A stretch of DNA of 64,000 nt, taken from Cryobacterium sinapicolor (lineage in GTDB: Bacteria; Actinomycetota; Actinomycetes; Actinomycetales; Microbacteriaceae). The notes below the pieces were generated by a model, which was not told the DNA's origin, ran no database searches, and was given only the letters and a program-made list of their open reading frames with translations. Of this stretch, positions 1 through 8,358 are shown in pieces (position 1 is the stretch's first letter; every line of letters starts with the position of its first letter). Location of the stretch: the NCBI RefSeq assembly GCF_004403465.1, contig NZ_SOGQ01000055.1:1-64000 (forward strand), read 5' to 3'. The position numbers and the translations under genes are program-made.

Positions 1-196
1 CCGAAAGCGAGAAGTCTTTTGTGGGGGCGAAGCCGAGCGCGGTCGCCGCGTGTTGTTGAGGACCTCCGAACGCGTCATTGGTCCAGTCGGCGCCAGCGAC
101 CGCGGTGAGAATGAGGACACCGCTCGTGGGTGTCTCAGCCAAGCCCGGCCCGTTGACCCAGTCGAGCGGAGGCACGCCCGGCACGACAATGCTCAT
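1..196 (-). CDS. DUF1349 family protein (5' part only)
   Basis: The first 65 codons of a gene that runs off the left edge. It starts at ATG 196-194 with a GGAGAGG ribosome-binding site about 10 nt upstream. The N-terminus reads as a short hydrophobic lead followed by VLILTAVAGADWTNDAFGG, which matches the start of DUF1349 (concanavalin-like beta-sandwich proteins) where a DWxxDxxGG stretch is usual. The function of these small cytoplasmic proteins is not established; a carbohydrate-binding role is only suggested by the fold. The frame is open to the edge without a stop. The family assignment rests on pattern recognition of about 65 residues. Confidence 0.6.
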   Translation of the reverse strand, partial: MSIVVPGVPPLDWVNGPGLAETPTSGVLILTAVAGADWTNDAFGGPQQHAATALGFAPTKDFSLS

Positions 197-543
197 AAGA
201 ATTCGATCCTCTCCGTGAGGGCTCAATCCACACCGCCGATGTCAGCGTAGGGGAAAGCAGACACCCATGAACACGCTCGCGTCGACGCCGCACAGGCGAG
301 GCCCGAAAGCGGGACCTTCGGGAGCAAATTCGCGCGTCACTGCAGGTGCCGTGCGAACGCCCTACGGAACCGCGAGTCGTCGTGGAACCGGTGCGGGCTA
401 AGCTGCCTCTGGGAGCCACCGGCGGGCGTGGCTCCGGTCGATTGGAAGGCGTGGGCATGACATCCAAGTAGTGAATCCGAGAGTCAGCGGATCAGCATCC
501 TTACTTCTTGCTGTTTTTTCACTACACATATTGGAGTCTCCAC
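197..543. other. intergenic region, no gene seen
   Basis: This stretch separates the leftward DUF1349 gene from the rightward short-chain dehydrogenase. Its reading frames show no homology-like pattern. The last 50 bases are AT-richer than the surroundings (around 505-535), which is where a promoter for the dehydrogenase would be expected, but no convincing -35/-10 pair was found. Confidence 0.5.
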
Positions 544-1419
544 ATGCCGTTTCCCTCATTACCCCTGCTCGGCAAGACCGCACTCGTGACGGGGGTATCG
601 CGTCGCAAGGGCATCGGCTTTGCCGTGGCCCATCGTTTCGCCGAACTCGGCGCGAACGTTTTCATTCAACACTTCTCGCCTCACGACGACAACCAGCCCT
701 GGGGTAGCGACGACCTCGACGAAGTCCGAGCGGGCATCACATCAGCGCAGATCGCAGACGCAGTCTTCGGTGACCTCAGCCTCGACCTGGCCGTGCCGAA
801 TGCCGCCAGCCTGCTTATGGAGGCTGCCTGCAGGCTCACCGGGGGAGTCGACATCCTCGTCTGCAACCACGCCCGCAGCGGGAGCGATGGCTCCATCTTC
901 GACATGACCGCGGAGCTGCTCGATGGCCACTGGCAGGTCAACACCCGCTCCACGCTCCTGCTGACAAGAGCGTTCGCTGAGCAGTTCTCCGGTCACAGAG
1001 ACTCCGCACCCAGACGTCCCGGAGAACGACCAGAGAATACCGGCCCGGTCGACGAATTCGCGACCGGTCGAGTCATCTGGATGACGTCCGGTCAGCTACA
1101 CGGCGCGATGCCGGGCGAGGTGGCCTACGCGGCAAGCAAGGCGGCCCTGGCTGGGGTCACACCAACGGTGGCCAGCGAACTCTTGGCGCGGGGCATCATT
1201 CTCAACACCATCAACCCGGGACCCGTTAATACCGGATATCTGGATCCGGAAACGACGGATCGCCCGCTCGAGGAAATTCAAGAATTCGTAAGGAACACTC
1301 CGTTCGGACGTTTCGGGTTTCCCACCGACCCAGCGCGTTTGATCGGATGGCTCGCCACTGATGAAGGTCGATGGATCGTCGGGCAAGTACTGACGACGGA
1401 CGGTGGCTTCGGACTCTAA
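544..1419 (+). CDS. SDR family oxidoreductase
   Basis: A 291-residue NAD(P)-dependent short-chain dehydrogenase/reductase, probably cytosolic. The Rossmann glycine motif TGVSRRKGIG is at residues 16-25, a CNHA version of the NNAG motif follows strand 4, and the catalytic pair YAASK puts Tyr at about 195 and Lys at 199. The C-terminus ends TDGGFGL as in FabG-like enzymes. I chose ATG 544 because GGAG lies about 8 nt upstream; an in-frame ATG at 508 would add 12 residues without a site. It resembles 3-oxoacyl-ACP reductases, but the substrate cannot be read from the sequence. It stands alone, convergent with the next gene. Confidence 0.85.
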   Translation: MPFPSLPLLGKTALVTGVSRRKGIGFAVAHRFAELGANVFIQHFSPHDDNQPWGSDDLDEVRAGITSAQIADAVFGDLSLDLAVPNAASLLMEAACRLTGGVDILVCNHARSGSDGSIFDMTAELLDGHWQVNTRSTLLLTRAFAEQFSGHRDSAPRRPGERPENTGPVDEFATGRVIWMTSGQLHGAMPGEVAYAASKAALAGVTPTVASELLARGIILNTINPGPVNTGYLDPETTDRPLEEIQEFVRNTPFGRFGFPTDPARLIGWLATDEGRWIVGQVLTTDGGFGL

Positions 1420-1514
1420 CCAGTTCTCGTTCGGGAACGCTAACCGGGCTGTTCTTCGTGGGCGATCAGGTCTCCGTCGATTCGGACATGAAAATGCCGA
1501 GGCGTCACCCTCCG

Positions 1515-2003
1515 TCAGTGGGAAACGGTTCCCATCAACTCATCCAGCGTGAGGAGCCCAGTTTCCGGGGACTTGACGATCGAAAGAAAAGCCCGCGACG
1601 TGGCCTCATCGGCCCCGATTCCTGCAAGGTATCTCTCGATATCGTCGCGTGGCGCGAAGTTGAACCGCTTCAATCGCAATGCGGCCAACGGCGCATGTAC
1701 TTGATACGCCATCCGTGGCGCGTCATCGGGATACAGGGCCAGGACTTCGTTTAGCAGCACTGGAGAAATGTCTCGGTGGAGGTCGTACGTCAGCTGGCGC
1801 ACTGTCACCTCCTCGTCGCGGACGAGTGCGGCCAGGACGTCCATTGAGAGGTCACTCTCCAGCGCCACTTGGGCGCGTTCCTGCCAGACGAGACTCGACA
1901 ACAATTTCTGGCGCTCATCGTTCGGGAGAGGCGCACGCGGTACATCGCTTCGCTGCGGGACATTGGAGTGGCCCTTGCCCCGCTTCAGCTCGAAGTTTCC
2001 CAT
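1515..2003 (-). CDS. hypothetical protein, helical
   Basis: A 162-residue protein that I do not recognise. After a basic N-terminus (MGNFELKRGKGHSN) it is largely helical, with repeated Leu/Val-Arg patterns (LLSSLVWQERAQVALES, LAALVRDEEVTVRQL) that recall HEAT or leucine-rich-variant repeats, and an acidic C-terminal helix. ATG 2003 is used; a TTG at 2015 directly follows an in-frame stop, so nothing more can be added. Neither start has a clear ribosome-binding site. Another frame just upstream encodes a hydrophobic stretch (RGLILVLGVVTLIDYW), so a lost N-terminal membrane segment cannot be excluded. Confidence 0.5.
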   Translation of the reverse strand: MGNFELKRGKGHSNVPQRSDVPRAPLPNDERQKLLSSLVWQERAQVALESDLSMDVLAALVRDEEVTVRQLTYDLHRDISPVLLNEVLALYPDDAPRMAYQVHAPLAALRLKRFNFAPRDDIERYLAGIGADEATSRAFLSIVKSPETGLLTLDELMGTVSH

Positions 2004-2140
2004 GCCAGTAGTCAATCAGCGTGACCACGCCGAGGACAAGAATCAGTCCACGCGGACGCCCGCAAGCCGGGTCCTTAGGAGAACGGTCAGCGGGAGCCGA
2101 GAGCCGTCCAAACGAACAACGGCGGCCAGGTGCGTATGGC

Positions 2141-2431
2141 TCACGCGGGGCGGTTCTGCTTCCCGTCGAGCCACAGCGTGTCGGATGGGTCGCTGTGCGC
2201 GGTTCCGGTGCCCACATGCTTGGTGTCGATTTTTTCGCCGTTCTTGATGACGTGCACCAGAGCCATGGCGTGACCGCGGCCCAAATCGAAGTCCGCTTTT
2301 AGCCAATCGACGATCACCCCGGCTTTCGTGGACGGGTCGTCGAAACCCTTCGCCTGGGCGAGCGCGATGAACTGGCGCGGGGTCAATCCCGTCTTGTCTT
2401 CGATGTTGTCGAGGTACGCCTGGAATGACAT
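2141..2431 (-). CDS. DUF4287 domain-containing protein
   Basis: A 96-residue protein starting MSFQAYLDNIEDKTGLTP, with an AGAGGAG ribosome-binding site 5 nt before ATG 2431. The first 65 residues match DUF4287: a TGLTPRQF helix, then KAGVIVDWLKADFDLGRGH and a short AMALVHVIKNG segment. Family members are small cytoplasmic proteins of unknown role, often annotated near DUF5655 or found alone. The C-terminal 30 residues are polar and look disordered. It sits alone between two other leftward genes, with gaps of about 130 and 180 bases, so it is probably its own transcript. Confidence 0.8.
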   Translation of the reverse strand: MSFQAYLDNIEDKTGLTPRQFIALAQAKGFDDPSTKAGVIVDWLKADFDLGRGHAMALVHVIKNGEKIDTKHVGTGTAHSDPSDTLWLDGKQNRPA

Positions 2432-2610
2432 CTCTACTCCTCTGCCGGTGGTGCTGAGATCCGCAGGTCGGACCCGCAACGAGATTCGATCATTCGATCA
2501 AGATATCGTCGCAGTGCGAATCGCACCGGCCATGTCACGAACGAACCCTCAAAGGGAGCCGGATTGATCCTGAATCGACGGCCGCTCATCAATCGCGATC
2601 CCTTGAGCGC

Positions 2611-3162
2611 CTAACGCAGTTCTGAAATGAGTACCGCTGTCGTGCCGTCGTCGCGGGCGTCGAAGATGTGGGGTGCGTCCCCGGGGTAACACGCGTAGTC
2701 ACCGGGGTGCAGCAGGAGCGGGGATGCTGCCGGACCGACCAGCGCTGTCCCGGATATCAGAATCACGTGTTCCACGGTGCCGTGGGTGTGGGGCGCGGAA
2801 TTTTTGGGGCTGCCCGGTTCGGCTTGCACGAGATAGACATCGCGGCGCGCGTTCGGCGGGCTTGAGGAGAGGAGTGCTGCGGCGTAACTGCTGCCGGCAG
2901 AGCCAATTCGCGGCGCATCGGCTGCGCGAATAAGGGTCACCCGTTCGGGTGGTTCATCCACGAGGCGTGCAAAAGGCACGCCGAGCGCGTCGCCCAGGGA
3001 CCACAGCGTCTCGACGCTGGGGTTACCCACACCCGATTCGAGCTGCGAGACTGTCGCCTTGGATATCCCTGCCCGACGTGCGAGTTCGGAGACAGTCAGG
3101 CCTACAGCATTACGTTCGCGCTTGAGCGCTGCCCCGATGCGCGGGCCGAGCGTTTCTGTCAT
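2611..3162 (-). CDS. XRE family regulator with cupin sensor domain
   Basis: A 183-residue transcription factor. Residues about 8-65 form a helix-turn-helix of the XRE/lambda-Cro type (LTVSELARRAGISKATVSQL), and residues about 110-183 a double-stranded beta-helix cupin with HTHGTVEH and HPGDYACYPGDAPH stretches. This layout is typical of regulators of amino-acid or cofactor transport that sense a small ligand in the cupin. It is divergent from azlC with 65 bases between the start codons, so azlCD is the obvious target along with its own gene. A perfect TGTTC-N8-GAACA palindrome covers its start region. Confidence 0.85.
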   Translation of the reverse strand: MTETLGPRIGAALKRERNAVGLTVSELARRAGISKATVSQLESGVGNPSVETLWSLGDALGVPFARLVDEPPERVTLIRAADAPRIGSAGSSYAAALLSSSPPNARRDVYLVQAEPGSPKNSAPHTHGTVEHVILISGTALVGPAASPLLLHPGDYACYPGDAPHIFDARDDGTTAVLISELR

Positions 3163-3163
3163 G

Positions 3164-3181
3164 TGTTCACTATATCGAACA
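3164..3181. promoter_or_regulatory. candidate operator for the XRE-cupin regulator
   Basis: TGTTC at 3164-3168 and GAACA at 3177-3181 form perfect 5-bp inverted arms around an AT-rich 8-nt spacer. The site lies in the 65-bp gap between the regulator and azlC, just upstream of the regulator's start codon. Position and symmetry suggest binding by the adjacent XRE protein; this is inference. Confidence 0.4.
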
Positions 3182-3191
3182 TGTGACCAGC

Positions 3192-3220
3192 TTGACGTAC
3201 GACCGCGAATCGTTCAGAAT
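3192..3220 (+). promoter_or_regulatory. azlC promoter, probably leaderless
   Basis: TTGACG at 3192-3197 and CAGAAT at 3215-3220 are separated by 17 nt. The -10-like element ends 7 nt before the azlC ATG (3228), so transcription would begin at or next to the start codon. No ribosome-binding site precedes this ATG, which fits a leaderless mRNA as is common in actinobacteria. Confidence 0.5.
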
Positions 3221-3227
3221 AACCGTC

Positions 3228-3899
3228 ATGCGTTCACCAAAACGAACAGTACGCCTCAGGGCCTCCGCCATTGCTATCGCATCGGCGGTGCTGGTGGTCG
3301 GTGTTGCCTACGGATCGGCCGCACTGGCGGCAGGCTTCCCACCCTGGCTGGTCATCCTCGCCGCCATTCTCGTGCTCAGCGCATCTTCCGAGTTACTGTT
3401 CGTCGGTGTCATCGCGGCCGGCGGCCTGCCGTGGGTTGCGGTCGCTGCAGCGTTGCTGGTGAACCTTCGGAACATCGTCTACGGGTTCTCGGCTTCCTCC
3501 TTTCTGCCAGCACCGCGAATTGCTCGGCATCTATCGGCCCACCTCGTGAACGACGAGAGCGTCGCCTTTGCGCTGGCTCAACCGAGATCGGGCCAACGCC
3601 TCCTGGCTTTCCGCGTCGCCGGGGTCGCAATCCTTATTGCCTGGCCGCTCGGCGCGGCAATCGGCGTGCTGGTCGGTTACGTCGTGCCCGACCCTGCCCG
3701 TCTCGGGTTGGATGCCGCATTCCCCGCCATCTTCCTCGCCATCCTCCTCGGAAGCGTCAAGCGCAGCACGGTAGGACCTGCAGTGGCCGGCGCGACGATC
3801 GCCCTAGCCGCCACCCCATTCGTGGCAGCGGGCCTCGCCCCTATCCTCGGCCTGGCAGGGTTGCTCACCGCCGTACGAAAGCGAGGACACCGTGCCTGA
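3228..3899 (+). CDS. azlC: AzlC family branched-chain amino acid exporter subunit
   Basis: A 223-residue integral membrane protein, the large subunit of an AzlCD-type exporter of branched-chain amino acids or related compounds. It shows about six hydrophobic segments and the family's signatures: SASSELLFVGVIAAGG, then LLVNLRNIVYGFSASSF, and NDESVAFAL. The small subunit azlD overlaps its 3' end by 8 nt. ATG 3228 is preferred over GTG 3183 because the upstream codons look like promoter sequence and the alignment of AzlC proteins starts near here. The divergent XRE-cupin gene probably controls it. Confidence 0.85.
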   Translation: MRSPKRTVRLRASAIAIASAVLVVGVAYGSAALAAGFPPWLVILAAILVLSASSELLFVGVIAAGGLPWVAVAAALLVNLRNIVYGFSASSFLPAPRIARHLSAHLVNDESVAFALAQPRSGQRLLAFRVAGVAILIAWPLGAAIGVLVGYVVPDPARLGLDAAFPAIFLAILLGSVKRSTVGPAVAGATIALAATPFVAAGLAPILGLAGLLTAVRKRGHRA

Positions 3900-4209
3900 A
3901 GTTGATCTTGTTCTCGCTGTGCTCGTTCTCGCTGCCGGTACCTACGCCATCAGGCTCGGCGGGGTCGGCTTCGGTGGTTTCCGCCTCGCTCTCCGGCTCG
4001 AGCAATGGAGTGAACCCGCGGTAGTCGTGCTCCTTGCAAGCGTCGCCACCACCTCGGCGCTTTATGAAGGGTCCGACTTCGCTGGATGGGCCCGCGTAGT
4101 TGGAGTAGCAGTGGCTGCTCTGGCCGCCGCCGTGCGCGCACCGCTCGTCGCTGTCGTCGTCGTTGCGGCCGGGGTCACGGCGTGCCTCAGAGCGCTCGGG
4201 GTTCATTGA
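3892..4209 (+). CDS. azlD: AzlD domain-containing protein
   Basis: A 105-residue protein with three to four membrane helices, the small partner of AzlC. It begins at GTG 3892 inside the last codons of azlC, an 8-nt overlap that implies translational coupling. The N-terminal helix ends in AGTYAIRLGG, the usual AzlD signature (TxxxRxxG), and the remaining helices are rich in Val and Ala. With AzlC it would export branched-chain amino acids; the window also holds a branched-chain-type keto-acid dehydrogenase cluster a few hundred bases away. Confidence 0.8.
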   Translation: MPEVDLVLAVLVLAAGTYAIRLGGVGFGGFRLALRLEQWSEPAVVVLLASVATTSALYEGSDFAGWARVVGVAVAALAAAVRAPLVAVVVVAAGVTACLRALGVH

Positions 4210-4572
4210 TGCGCCGTGACGCGCGGCCCGGCTGACCGCGTGCCGCGGCCGTCAAGCCACCGCAGCGCTTCAGGATCGGCTGCACCGATGTACCGATTTG
4301 CTTGATACGCGTCCTGAAGCCAGTGCGCATCAGCAAGGATTCAGGATCCTCGCAAGCCCGACCCTGAACGCACACAAGCCCGAGACTACGGGCCGGGCAC
4401 GAACGCACAGATGCGGAACGCCCGAATAACCCGCCCGGCGTGGATTCTTACTCAGGTGTGTCAACTGCAACAAGCCCGGAGCGCCATGAGACCCCACGGC
4501 AGGACATGGTCGGGGCCTGTTGTAGAACGCCCGTCGATTCCGTGATTGACCTGACGTGAGGCGTCACCGGTC
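4210..4572. other. intergenic region with an inverted repeat
   Basis: No coding pattern is seen in this gap between the 3' ends of azlD and bkdC. GCTTCAGGA at 4267-4275 and TCCTGAAGC at 4312-4320 are perfect 9-bp inverted arms 36 nt apart, and TTCAGGATC recurs near 4340. It may be a terminator-like structure or the remains of an older gene. The gap is unusually long for two convergent genes. Confidence 0.4.
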
Positions 4573-6066
4573 TCAGAGGTCGGCGAGCATACTCACCGGG
4601 GACTCGATGCAGCGTGCGACGTAGGTGAGGAAACCGGCAGCGGTACCACCGTCACAGACCCGGTGGTCGAAGACCAGGGACAGTTCAACGACCGTGCGCA
4701 CCGCGAGGGCGTGGTTGACCACCCAGGGACGCTCGATCATCCGCCCGATGCCCAGAATGGCGGCTTCGGGGTGGTTAATGATCGCGGCTGACCCATCGAC
4801 ACCGAGCGCACCAAAGTTGTTCAGGGTGAAGGTGCCACCGGTGAGCCGAGAGGGAGGGAACGCGCCATCCGCCGCCTGGGCCACGATACCGGCGATCGCA
4901 TCCCGCAACTCGCGGGTGGTCATCGCCTGGGCGTCGTGCACCACCGGCACCATCAGCCCCCGTGGGGTCTGTGCGGCAAGCCCGAGGTTGATGGCGCCGC
5001 GCTGTAAAATCTCCTGGCTCGCTGTGTCGACCGATGAATTCAACAGCGGGAAGCGGCGCAATCCGGCTACCGTGAACCGGGCGATCAGAGCAGTCACGCT
5101 GAAACGCTCGCCCGTGCTCTCGAAGAGACGGTCTCGCGCGGCGAAAAGTTCGGTCGCGTCGACATCGAGCCAGACCGTGGCCTCGGGGATTTCCCGGCGT
5201 GAGGTGGTCATCCGCTCTGACACCACCTTCCGCAGGCCTGTGATCGGGATACGGATGTCATGGGTGGAGGCGGACCGGGTCTCGACGGGCTCGACCAACG
5301 GTGCGTGCTCGACCAACGGTGCGTGCTCGACCAACGGTGCGGGCTCGACCACGACTCCAGGCTCGACGATCGGTGTTGGCTCGACCGTCGATACAGGGCC
5401 GGTCGCCGCTGCCCGCTCCCGGATCACCGACTCGACGTCCCGGCGTAGCACGAGTGCGTTACTGCCGCTTCCGATCAGCCGGGTCGCGTCGAGGCCGTTC
5501 TCACGGGCGAGGCGACGAACGAGAGGCGAGACCACGGGGGAGCGGCCGGCCGGGCTCGCCGACGAGATCGGGGCCGTTACCGGTGTCGGGGCGGGCGGGG
5601 CCACGACGGCGACCGGTGCGACGATCGGCGTGGTGAGCGCAGTCGTTAAGCCTGGCCGCAGACCGAAGCGCGCGGTGGCCGGGCGCCGGACGGGACGCGT
5701 GTTCTCGCTCGTGCCGTAGCCGATGAGCACCGCACCGGATGCCGCCCCGCCGACCTTCGCGGGAGGAACCGTGGCCGGCATTGATGTGGGCGTCGGAGCC
5801 GGCTGAGAGGTAGGCGGTGCGGTGTCCGCGGCATCCGTCACCGTCAGCAGAACCTGCCCAGCGTGCACGATCTGGCCGACTGACCCGTTCAGAGCCACCA
5901 CCACCCCGCCGTACGGCGACGGCAGTTCCACGATGGACTTGGCCGATTCGACCTCGACCACAGGCTGATCGATGGCGATGGTATCGCCCACGGCCACCAA
6001 CCAGGAGACGATTTCGGCCTCGGTGAGTCCTTCGCCGAGGTCCGGCAGGATGAAGTTCAGCGACAT
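4573..6066 (-). CDS. bkdC: 2-oxo acid dehydrogenase E2 subunit (dihydrolipoamide acyltransferase)
   Basis: A 497-residue acyltransferase core of a 2-oxo acid dehydrogenase complex. Residues 3-78 are a lipoyl domain with the lipoylated Lys43 in ESAKS, the form seen in actinobacterial branched-chain complexes. A Pro/Thr/Ala linker leads to an E3-binding domain near residue 180 (VSPLVRRLARENGLD), then a second linker with three repeats of PLVEHA type. The C-terminal acyltransferase domain ends with the catalytic DHRVCDGG near residue 468. ATG 6066 overlaps the TGA of the E1-beta gene by one base. The branched-chain assignment over a pyruvate one is inferred from the lipoyl motif and the Lrp neighbour. 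Confidence 0.88.
   Translation of the reverse strand: MSLNFILPDLGEGLTEAEIVSWLVAVGDTIAIDQPVVEVESAKSIVELPSPYGGVVVALNGSVGQIVHAGQVLLTVTDAADTAPPTSQPAPTPTSMPATVPPAKVGGAASGAVLIGYGTSENTRPVRRPATARFGLRPGLTTALTTPIVAPVAVVAPPAPTPVTAPISSASPAGRSPVVSPLVRRLARENGLDATRLIGSGSNALVLRRDVESVIRERAAATGPVSTVEPTPIVEPGVVVEPAPLVEHAPLVEHAPLVEPVETRSASTHDIRIPITGLRKVVSERMTTSRREIPEATVWLDVDATELFAARDRLFESTGERFSVTALIARFTVAGLRRFPLLNSSVDTASQEILQRGAINLGLAAQTPRGLMVPVVHDAQAMTTRELRDAIAGIVAQAADGAFPPSRLTGGTFTLNNFGALGVDGSAAIINHPEAAILGIGRMIERPWVVNHALAVRTVVELSLVFDHRVCDGGTAAGFLTYVARCIESPVSMLADL
5290..5343 (-). repeat. three 18-bp tandem repeats in the E2 linker
   Basis: Three nearly identical 18-bp units (5290-5307, 5308-5325, 5326-5343) encode repeats of a Leu-Val-Glu-His-Ala-Pro type hexapeptide in the flexible linker after the E3-binding domain of bkdC. 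Only the last unit differs, at the end. Such units change copy number by slippage, and the linker tolerates length change. Confidence 0.8.
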
Positions 6067-7085
6067 CAGTTCCACTCCCAGGTTCCGAGGGCGGCAAGGA
6101 TGCGGTCGGGGGTCGGCAGGAAGTACTCCTCGAGTTTGGGGGAGGGATAGGGGATGTCGAAGCCCGTGATCCGCAGGATGGGTGCGGCCAGGTGGAAGAA
6201 GTTGCGCTCCGTCAGCCGGGCTGCGACCTCCGCCCCGTAGCCGCCGAACTGCGCCGCCTCGTGCAGCACGGCGGCGCGAGAGGTTTTCCGCACGGAGGCA
6301 CCCACGGTCTCGTCGTCGAACGGGGACAGGCTGCGCAGATCGACGACCTCGATCGAGAGGCCTTCGGCCACGGCCAACTCCGCGGTGGCGACAGCGGTCT
6401 TCACAGTCGGTCCGTAAGCGATCAGCGTGACGTCGGTGCCCTCGCGCAGCACGACCGCGGTGTTCATCGCTGCGGTGCGCACGGGCAAGCTGAGCTCGGC
6501 CTTGGCCCAGTACCGGCTCTTGGGTTCGAGGAAGATGACCGGGTCGTCACTGGTGATGGCTTCGCGGAGCATCGAGTAGGCATCCGCCGGATTCGACGGC
6601 GAGACGACGGTGAGACCGGGCGTCGCCGTCCAGTAGGCCTCGGAGGAATCCGAGTGGTGTTCGACCCCGCCGATGTCACCGGCGTAGGGAATGCGGATCA
6701 CGAGGGGCAGTTGGATTCGCCCGCGGGTGCGGTTGCGCATCTTGGCCACGTGCGACACGATCTGCTCGAACGCCGGGTAGCTGAATGCGTCGAACTGCAT
6801 CTCCACCACCGGGCGCAGACCGTACATCGCCATGCCGATCGCGGTACCGACGATCCCGGACTCGGCCAGCGGTGAGTCGCTCACCCGGCTCTCCCCGAAT
6901 TCGGCGTACAGCCCGTCGGTCACCCGGAAGACTCCGCCGAGCGGGCCGACATCCTCACCGAACAGAACGACCGTCGGGTCGTCGCGCATCGCATCCTGGA
7001 TCGCGGCGTTGAGAGCTGCCGCCATGGTGAGAGTGACCGGCGCGCGCAGCGGCAGCGGCGTCGGTGCGGTGTCGTGGAGTGTCAT
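6066..7085 (-). CDS. bkdB: 2-oxo acid dehydrogenase E1 subunit beta
   Basis: A 339-residue transketolase-like subunit that, with the alpha chain, forms the thiamine diphosphate-dependent E1 decarboxylase. It has the usual start of the family (LNAAIQDAMRDDPTVVLFGEDVG), the central VEMQFDAFSYPAFEQIVSHVAK block and the C-terminal transketolase domain with LHEAAQFGGYGAEVAA and GFDIPYP. Its ATG (7085-7083) overlaps the alpha stop by 4 nt (ATGA), and its stop shares one base with the E2 start, so the three subunits are translationally coupled and made in step. Confidence 0.9.
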   Translation of the reverse strand: MTLHDTAPTPLPLRAPVTLTMAAALNAAIQDAMRDDPTVVLFGEDVGPLGGVFRVTDGLYAEFGESRVSDSPLAESGIVGTAIGMAMYGLRPVVEMQFDAFSYPAFEQIVSHVAKMRNRTRGRIQLPLVIRIPYAGDIGGVEHHSDSSEAYWTATPGLTVVSPSNPADAYSMLREAITSDDPVIFLEPKSRYWAKAELSLPVRTAAMNTAVVLREGTDVTLIAYGPTVKTAVATAELAVAEGLSIEVVDLRSLSPFDDETVGASVRKTSRAAVLHEAAQFGGYGAEVAARLTERNFFHLAAPILRITGFDIPYPSPKLEEYFLPTPDRILAALGTWEWN

Positions 7086-8266
7086 CGGGTTCCCCCTGAT
7101 TGAGCGGTGCTGGATTCCGCGGTGTCGGCGGCGACGGATGCGGCGGCGTGCTCGGCGAGCTCGACCGCCAGGAAGGCGCGCTGTTCCGCCAAGGCGGCGC
7201 GCGGGGTCGCGTAGACGTGCTCGAACAACTCGAGCGGATCCACCGGCGCGGACCGGGTCATGCACTCCCGGGTGTCCGCGGCCAGATCCTCGGCCTCGGC
7301 ACGGATGTCCGCGCGCTCCGCGTCGCTCAGCGCACCGATCTCGCCGAGGTAGGTGTCCAGGCGGGTGATCGGGTCGCGGCGTCGCCAGATCTCCAGATCC
7401 CCGGCATCGCGGTAGCGGCTCGGGTCGTCGGAGTTCGTGTGTGCCTCCATCCGGTAGGTCAGACCCTCGATCAGGGTTGGTCCCTGGCCGGCGCGGGCGT
7501 TCTGGACTGCCGTCGAGGTGACCGCGTACATCGCGGCGACATCGTTGCCGTCGACGAAGTAGCCGGGCATCCCGTAGCCGATGGCCTTGTCGGCGATGGT
7601 GCGGCAGCGCATCTGCTTGTCCAGCGGCACGCTGATCGCGAACTGGTTGTTCTGCACCACGAAGACGACCGGGGCCTGCCAGACGGCGGCGAAGTTGAAC
7701 GCCTCGTGGGCGTCGCCCTCGCTGGTGGCGCCGTCTCCGAGGAGGGTCAGCGCCACTGTGGCGTCCCGCTTGAGCTTGGAGGCGGTTGCGAGCCCCACGG
7801 CGTGCAGAGCCTGGGTGGCCAGCGGGGTCGCCTGTGGGGCGATCCGGTGGGCGTTCTGGTCGTATCCGCTGTGCCAATCCCCGCGGAACGAGGCCAGGAT
7901 GTGCTCGGCCGGCACGCCGCGGGTGAGCAGGGCCATGCTGTCCCGGTAGGTGGGGAAGAGCCAGTCCTCGGGACCGAGGGCAGCGACCGCGGCGATTTCG
8001 CAGGCCTCCTGGCCGAGGGCCGACGGGTAGGTCGCGAGACGCCCCTGCCGGGTCAGTGCGGTGACCTGCACATCGAACCGGCGGGCGACGACCATGCGCC
8101 GGTAGAGGCTGAGCAGTGTGGCCGGGTCCGGCAGCACGAGCCCACCGGCCTCATCGGGGTTGGCGGCGCGGCCGGTGTCATCGATCAGGCGGAGGGGGCG
8201 CGGCGCGGCGAGGGGACTCTCGACCAGGCTCTCGACATTGAGGCTCATGACGCAATGGTGCGGCAT
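7082..8266 (-). CDS. bkdA: 2-oxo acid dehydrogenase E1 subunit alpha
   Basis: A 394-residue dehydrogenase alpha chain. The thiamine diphosphate motif runs from GDG at 177-179 to NN at 206-207, and the RMEAHTNSDDPSRYR stretch holds the usual phosphorylation-loop region. It is the first gene of bkdA-bkdB-bkdC, 92 nt downstream of an Lrp-type gene on the same strand. The start is uncertain: ATG 8266 is used here, and an in-frame ATG at 8248 would shorten the protein by six residues; neither has a good ribosome-binding site. No E3 (lipoamide dehydrogenase) gene lies nearby, so E3 must come from elsewhere in the genome. Confidence 0.88.
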   Translation of the reverse strand: MPHHCVMSLNVESLVESPLAAPRPLRLIDDTGRAANPDEAGGLVLPDPATLLSLYRRMVVARRFDVQVTALTRQGRLATYPSALGQEACEIAAVAALGPEDWLFPTYRDSMALLTRGVPAEHILASFRGDWHSGYDQNAHRIAPQATPLATQALHAVGLATASKLKRDATVALTLLGDGATSEGDAHEAFNFAAVWQAPVVFVVQNNQFAISVPLDKQMRCRTIADKAIGYGMPGYFVDGNDVAAMYAVTSTAVQNARAGQGPTLIEGLTYRMEAHTNSDDPSRYRDAGDLEIWRRRDPITRLDTYLGEIGALSDAERADIRAEAEDLAADTRECMTRSAPVDPLELFEHVYATPRAALAEQRAFLAVELAEHAAASVAADTAESSTAQSGGTR

Positions 8267-8358
8267 CTCAACGCCTTAGACGATGCCCCGGCGACGGATG
8301 CGAACGTTTGGTCGGAAGCGGCGTCGCGCCGGGCCAATCGTCCGTGAAGAACGGCCGG

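Noticed and set aside
1915-2217. 100-codon frame on the minus strand with a hydrophobic stretch next to the 1515-2003 gene
   Set aside because: Only the short RGLILVLGVVTLIDYW piece looks protein-like; the rest is Arg/Pro-rich shadow. It is mentioned as a possible lost N-terminus but not called as a gene.
5260-5448. Short plus-strand frames with repeated residues over the E2 linker
   Set aside because: They are the other-strand reading of the 18-bp repeats in the linker of bkdC.
6066-7877. 603-codon frame as one long E1-beta protein
   Set aside because: Residues before the ATG at 7085 are an out-of-frame reading of the E1-alpha gene. The true start overlaps the alpha stop at 7085-7082.
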